A DNA stretch of 45,586 bases from assembly GCA_949948775.1 (NCBI GenBank), contig CATLHC010000013.1:1-45586 (forward strand), given 5' to 3'. The position numbers were made by a program, and so were the translations under genes. The stretch comes from an uncultured Oscillospiraceae bacterium. Lineage in GTDB: Bacteria > Bacillota > Clostridia > Oscillospirales > Oscillospiraceae. The notes below the pieces were generated by a model that was not told the DNA's origin, did no database searches, and saw only the letters and a program-made list of their open reading frames with translations. Shown piece after piece: positions 42,961 to 45,586 of this stretch (its first letter is position 1; each line of letters opens with the position of its first letter).

Positions 42961-43683
42961 ATGGAAGAACGCAACATAAACCGCTATGATTTTGACAGTA
43001 GCTACGTCCGTACAAGACTGACGCTGAACCAGTATGTGTCCCGCACCTTTGGCTGGATGTTTATGGGGCTGATGGTTACCTTTTTGCTGGCGGCAGTCTT
43101 AGCGATGTCCGGCCTGGTTGTTTACTTTTTTATGAACCCCTACATCCCGATGGCGCTGCTCATCGCGGAGGTGGCGGTGGTGCTTATCATGTCCGCCGGT
43201 ATTTTAAAGCGGTCCGTGGGCGTCACCCGGATGCTGTTCACAATTTATTCCATTCTCAACGGCATCGTATTTTCTGTATACTTTGTGGCCTATGGCGTGG
43301 CAGATTTGATTATTATTTTTGGCCTGACCGCGCTGTTCTTCGGCGCCTTTGCGCTTTATGGCCGGTTCACTAAAACCGACCTCTCCAAGCTGCGCCCCCT
43401 GCTCATTGGCGGGCTGATCTTCCTGCTGATTGCGGGCCTGCTGATGCTGCTTTTCAATCTGAGTGCCATGGAGCGGACAATCTGCATGGTGGGCATTGTG
43501 GTGTTTCTGTGCTTCACCGCCTATGATACGCAGAAGATCAAAGCCAACTATGAATATTTTTACGGCGATGAAGTGATGCTACAAAAGGCGTCCATCTATT
43601 CCGCCCTTCAGCTGTATTTGGACTTCATCAATCTGTTTCTCTATCTCTTGCGCTTTTTGGGACGAGGCAGAAGCAGCAGGTAA
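42961..43683 (+). CDS. Bax inhibitor-1/YccA family membrane protein
   Basis: A 240-residue protein with about seven transmembrane helices: YVSRTFGWMFMGLMVTFLLAAVLA, then repeated hydrophobic segments, and the family's C-terminal ICMVGIVVFLCFTAYDTQKIK plus ALQLYLDFINLFLYLLRFLGR. Members act as pH-sensitive calcium leak channels or interact with FtsH in bacteria. It starts 2 bp after hisE, so it is co-transcribed with histidine genes; a functional link is not evident. A terminator follows. Confidence 0.92.
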   Translation: MEERNINRYDFDSSYVRTRLTLNQYVSRTFGWMFMGLMVTFLLAAVLAMSGLVVYFFMNPYIPMALLIAEVAVVLIMSAGILKRSVGVTRMLFTIYSILNGIVFSVYFVAYGVADLIIIFGLTALFFGAFALYGRFTKTDLSKLRPLLIGGLIFLLIAGLLMLLFNLSAMERTICMVGIVVFLCFTAYDTQKIKANYEYFYGDEVMLQKASIYSALQLYLDFINLFLYLLRFLGRGRSSR

Positions 43684-43703
43684 ACCCATGTACAGAATTA
43701 GTG

Positions 43704-43736
43704 AAAGGACACCGCCGAGCTTGGCGGTGTCCTTTT
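43704..43736 (+). terminator. Terminator of the his/BI-1 operon
   Basis: A 13-bp stem AAAGGACACCGCC/GGCGGTGTCCTTT, 6-base loop, ending in TTTT. It also faces the short minus-strand unit to its right. Confidence 0.85.
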
Positions 43737-43742
43737 ATGGGT

Positions 43743-43769
43743 AAAATAAAAACGTCCCTTATCGGGACG
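43743..43769 (-). terminator. Terminator of the 26-codon ORF unit
   Basis: On the minus strand CGTCCC, loop GATAA, GGGACG, then TTTTTATTTTAC: a compact intrinsic terminator 35 bp after the short ORF. GTCC of the stem could instead pair with GGAC just upstream (43776-43779), giving two exclusive hairpins. Confidence 0.75.
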
Positions 43770-43803
43770 AGTTAAGTCCTATACCATTGAAATTACGTCG
43801 CGC

Positions 43804-43884
43804 TCAGCGGTCGCTGGGAACGGTAGTCTCTCCGGCGAAGATCAACTCGTCGATATCAAGGGGAACTGAAAAGAGGACCTTCAT
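43804..43884 (-). CDS. 26-residue peptide ORF with full expression signals
   Basis: ATG at 43884 is preceded by TGAGGAGGTGACGACA, one of the best ribosome binding sites in the window. The frame begins MKVLFSVPLDIDELIF, continues with a Gly-Glu-Thr-Thr stretch, and ends Pro-Ser-Asp-Arg before TGA. It has five acidic and two basic residues, no cysteine, and no signal peptide or long hydrophobic helix. A consensus promoter lies 32 bp upstream and an intrinsic terminator 35 bp downstream, so it is a complete single-gene unit. I recognise no family. Possibilities are a regulatory or RiPP precursor peptide, a leader peptide coupled to the terminator, or a small RNA that happens to encode it. Confidence 0.6.
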   Translation of the reverse strand: MKVLFSVPLDIDELIFAGETTVPSDR

Positions 43885-43915
43885 TGTCGTCACCTCCTCA
43901 ACTATGTTGTTGTTA

Positions 43916-43944
43916 ATTATAGCAATAAATGTTTGTTTTGTAAA
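43916..43944 (-). promoter_or_regulatory. Sigma-A promoter of the 26-codon ORF
   Basis: On the minus strand TTTACA (43939-43944), 17 bp, TATAAT (43916-43921). Only one mismatch to the full consensus hexamers. It is divergent from the tRNA-Gly promoter; between 43945 and 44002 I see only AT-rich sequence. Confidence 0.8.
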
Positions 43945-44002
43945 GAGGGTTTTGTGAAAAATTTGTAATTACATATTCTGGGAATCCCAGGAAAAAAAGT
44001 AC

Positions 44003-44031
44003 TTGCATTTTGCTAAAAAGCCTGCTATAAT
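44003..44031 (+). promoter_or_regulatory. Extended sigma-A promoter of tRNA-Gly
   Basis: TTGCAT (44003-44008), 17 bp ending in TGC, then TATAAT (44026-44031): a consensus extended -10. The tRNA begins 12 bp downstream. Confidence 0.88.
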
Positions 44032-44042
44032 GCAAATTGTTC

Positions 44043-44116
44043 GCGGGTGTAGTTCAATGGCAGAATGTCAGCTTCCCAAGCTGAACACGGGGGTTCGATT
44101 CCCCTCACCCGCTCCA
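44043..44116 (+). tRNA. tRNA-Gly (anticodon CCC)
   Basis: A 74-nt cloverleaf with encoded CCA. Acceptor GCGGGTG pairs with CACCCGC, anticodon stem TCAGC/GCTGA encloses TTCCCAA (anticodon CCC), T arm GGGGGTTCGATTCCCCT. A terminator follows. No duplicated tRNA 3' end is visible in the window. Confidence 0.95.
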
Positions 44117-44122
44117 AAAGGG

Positions 44123-44166
44123 AAAGCTCCGTAACCGCTGGAATATCAAGGGTTACGGGGCTTTTT
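44123..44166 (+). terminator. Terminator of tRNA-Gly
   Basis: AAAGCTCCGTAACC pairs with GGTTACGGGGCTTT (one G-U) around a 14-base loop and is followed by TT. About 170 bp to the next gene hold no recognisable feature. Confidence 0.8.
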
Positions 44167-44337
44167 CTGTTCTCCGCAAGTTCCTATCTCTATAAGAAAA
44201 ATGGGGTCGATGAGGCCAATTTTTCAAAAGGGGACAGGTCAAAATACAAGTCAAGCAATGATTTGTTTCCCCGGTGTTGCGGACCTCCTACACAGGCACA
44301 ACGGAAAAATCCAATAGATAAAGAGAGGGTTTTCATT

Positions 44338-44688
44338 GTGCCTATCACTGAATTGGATAAAACTCTGATTTTTGCTGAAAATCTAAACGCTCTGCGGAAA
44401 AATCGTGGTTGGTCTGTGGGGGACATAGCGAAACACGCAGGGGTCCCGAAATCCACCATGCTAACAGCCCTTACCAGCGGTCGCACTACGCTGGACACTG
44501 CTATCAGGATATCGGAGGGGCTTGGTGTTCCCCTGGGCAGCCTAGCCGGGGATACCCACTTTGCCGAAAAGCTGGATGCTGTGCGGTATTTGCTCCAGAG
44601 TGTAGAATGGTTTCGAGCCATGCCCAGCAGCGGACAGGAGGATACGATCTACCATTTTCGGAAAATATTAGAGTTGATTCGCAGATAA
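44338..44688 (+). CDS. XRE-family helix-turn-helix regulator
   Basis: A 116-residue protein. The N-terminal HTH_3 domain (about 10-65) reads LIFAENLNALRKNRGWSVGDIAKHAGVPKSTMLTALTSG, with recognition helix near KSTMLTAL; then DTAIRISEGLGVPLGSLAG. The C-terminal ~45 residues (FAEKLDAVRYLLQSVEWFRAM...) are helical and unassigned. The start is GTG at 44338 with AGAGAGGG upstream; the frame is open back through the tRNA and that part is rejected. Regulators of this type are common at the edges of integrative elements and prophages. A terminator follows. Confidence 0.85.
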   Translation: MPITELDKTLIFAENLNALRKNRGWSVGDIAKHAGVPKSTMLTALTSGRTTLDTAIRISEGLGVPLGSLAGDTHFAEKLDAVRYLLQSVEWFRAMPSSGQEDTIYHFRKILELIRR

Positions 44689-44692
44689 TGCA

Positions 44693-44728
44693 CTGGGCGG
44701 GAATGCCTAATTCCCGCCCAGCCTTTTT
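44693..44728. terminator. Terminator after the XRE regulator
   Basis: A perfect 12-bp stem CTGGGCGGGAAT/ATTCCCGCCCAG with 5-base loop, then CCTTTTT. The T-run touches the stop of the convergent small gene. Confidence 0.9.
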
Positions 44729-44942
44729 ATTGCTCACTTCCATCAATAAGTCGGTTCAGCAGGTCTTCCATGACCTTGTCATCGGCCACGGCTCCCACGA
44801 TGCAGGCCGCGACATGAGGGACGGCGCACATCTTCACCGCCTCGCTGGCCTCGCATACGGCTATCCGGTGGTTCACCCAGCACAGCCGGACGGTTTGCGG
44901 GTGTTGCCGGGCGTATTCTGCCGCTCTATCCGCCAGTACCAT
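44727..44942 (-). CDS. Small hypothetical protein (71 aa), mobile-element type
   Basis: Starts MVLADRAAEYARQHPQTVRLC with GAGGGG upstream of ATG at 44942. It has a WVNHRIAVCEASEAVKMC stretch and an acidic, helical C terminus. No family recognised. It is the last of three closely spaced minus-strand genes (gaps 16 and 4 bp), an arrangement typical of phage or conjugative-element small genes. The longer frame from 45086 overlaps its neighbour and is rejected. Confidence 0.65.
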   Translation of the reverse strand: MVLADRAAEYARQHPQTVRLCWVNHRIAVCEASEAVKMCAVPHVAACIVGAVADDKVMEDLLNRLIDGSEQ

Positions 44943-44958
44943 AGCGCGCCCCTCCTGC

Positions 44959-45174
44959 TCATTGTTTGGTAAGCTGCTCCACCAGCCTTTCCAACTCGTC
45001 CAGCTTCTTCTGCTGCTCGTCGGTGCGGATGGAGTCCAGACAGACTTTACAGGCGGAAATAATAGCCTGTCCTGACTTAGCCCCAATCTCGCCGTTCAGT
45101 AGCATATTAGCCACACGGGTGGCGGACTTCCGGATATCGCTGGGTGTGTCAAACTTCAATCTGCGCTTTGCCAT
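44959..45174 (-). CDS. Small basic hypothetical protein (71 aa), mobile-element type
   Basis: Begins MAKRRLKFDTPSDIRKSATR; continues VANMLLNGEIGAKSGQAIISACKVCLDSI and ends in a charged coiled coil (QQKKLDELERLVEQLTKQ). Similar short proteins occur in prophages of clostridia near packaging or DNA-handling genes, but no function is known to me. ATG at 45174 with GGGGTGA upstream; 44 codons of open frame upstream overlap the next gene and are rejected. Confidence 0.7.
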   Translation of the reverse strand: MAKRRLKFDTPSDIRKSATRVANMLLNGEIGAKSGQAIISACKVCLDSIRTDEQQKKLDELERLVEQLTKQ

Positions 45175-45178
45175 AATA

Positions 45179-45430
45179 TCACCCCAAATCGTCGATGATG
45201 ATAGGCACGTCCCGGCTGTTGGGGTACTCCTCCGCCATGGCGCGGATATGCACCACGGCCTGCTCCATCGTGGCATAGGTGGCCCGCTTGATGGTGGCTC
45301 CATCTCCGCCGCGCAGGTGGACCTCAGCAGTCCAGGCGCTGCCGTTGCGCTCGATCAGCGCCACAGACAGTTCCACAGCGGGAGCTACTACCGCCTGAGC
45401 CTTAAGGATGAGCCTGTCAATCCGGTTCAT
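45179..45430 (-). CDS. Small hypothetical protein (83 aa), mobile-element type
   Basis: Begins MNRIDRLILKAQAVVAPAVE; an alpha/beta pattern follows (VALIERNGSAWTAEVHLRGG, TYATMEQAVVHIRAMAEEYP) ending VPIIIDDLG. AAGGAGTG precedes the ATG at 45430. First of the three-gene cluster. No family recognised. Confidence 0.7.
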   Translation of the reverse strand: MNRIDRLILKAQAVVAPAVELSVALIERNGSAWTAEVHLRGGDGATIKRATYATMEQAVVHIRAMAEEYPNSRDVPIIIDDLG

Positions 45431-45476
45431 GAAATCACTCCTTTATGCGGCAGGGGCGCATGTCAGCGCCAGTGAT

Positions 45477-45509
45477 AAAATGTAAGAAAACGCCGAGGAA
45501 AAAATGTAA
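45477..45509 (-). repeat. Two TTACATTTT direct repeats upstream of the small-gene cluster
   Basis: On minus, TTACATTTT occurs at 45501-45509 and 45477-45485, 24 bp apart, ahead of the 45430 start. They could be regulator sites or part of promoter DNA. Two copies of a 9-mer in AT-rich sequence are only suggestive. Confidence 0.35.
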
Positions 45510-45528
45510 TTATGTGGCGGAGAGGAGG

Positions 45529-45578
45529 AAAAAAGATAGACTCCCCGTAGGGCAGAAAAAGTGCCCGAAAAGGGAGTC
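45529..45578 (-). terminator. Nested hairpin with T-run at the right edge
   Basis: GACTCCC (45539-45545) pairs with GGGAGTC (45572-45578) and encloses GGGCA/TGCCC (45550-45554 with 45562-45566). On minus it is followed by TATCTTTTTTCC. It probably ends a minus-strand gene beyond the right edge. Confidence 0.65.
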
Positions 45579-45586
45579 GGGAAATG

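Noticed and set aside
1..45586. CRISPR array or long tandem repeats
   Set aside because: No regularly spaced direct repeats were seen while reading; the only repeats are hairpins and one pair of 9-mers.

Overview
The window looks like chromosomal DNA from an endospore-forming, GC-rich clostridium, most like the Oscillospiraceae (Flavonifractor/Lawsonibacter/Intestinimonas type). The reasons are the Gram-positive replicative polymerase PolC, the sporulation block spoIIGA-sigE-sigG, the MEP isoprenoid genes dxr and ispG, the short HisG with its HisZ partner, YlxM-Ffh, and strong AGGAGG-type ribosome binding sites. The genus is an inference from gene content; no search was run.

Layout. Bases 1-659 hold the tail of a large serine recombinase from an integrative element, next to a tRNA-Pro(GGG) with its own promoter and terminator. 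Bases 1080-7879 (minus strand) form a translation/RNA block read ylxM, ffh, rpsP, khpA, rimM, trmD-GNAT fusion, degV, ksgA, amidase, with a strong terminator-like hairpin between khpA and rimM. Bases 8108-12524 (plus) carry an M16 peptidase pair, lgt and folD. Then come a VanZ-like membrane protein, an ECF sigma factor with a DUF4179-type partner, nth (minus), and glyA, a LURP-one-like gene, rarA, a DUF951 protein and hisC (plus). Bases 20233-22694 are spoIIGA-sigE-sigG. tsf, rpsB and ylmC lie on minus (22818-24986). Bases 25166-36229 are the classic run pyrH, frr, uppS, cdsA, dxr, rseP, ispG, polC, with a GNAT gene broken by one stop codon just before polC.

Bases 36357-42958 are a nearly complete histidine operon, hisZGDBHAFIE, with a clean promoter and a 12-bp palindrome at the likely transcription start. 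hisC lies 17 kb away. Between hisA and hisF sits the remnant of a P-loop kinase gene whose middle has been deleted. A BI-1 family membrane protein follows. The stretch 43740-44040 contains a self-contained minus-strand unit (promoter, ribosome binding site, 26-codon ORF, terminator), too short for routine gene calling. It is the best candidate here for something undescribed. tRNA-Gly(CCC), an XRE regulator and three very small minus-strand genes close the window and look like the edge of a second mobile element.

Functionally the window is mostly housekeeping: tRNA and rRNA modification, protein targeting, lipoprotein and membrane lipid synthesis, undecaprenyl-phosphate and isoprenoid supply, DNA replication and repair, one-carbon metabolism, histidine synthesis, and compartment-specific sporulation control. 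Novelty is concentrated in the TrmD-GNAT fusion, the gene remnants, the short peptide unit and several RNA hairpins between genes of one operon.
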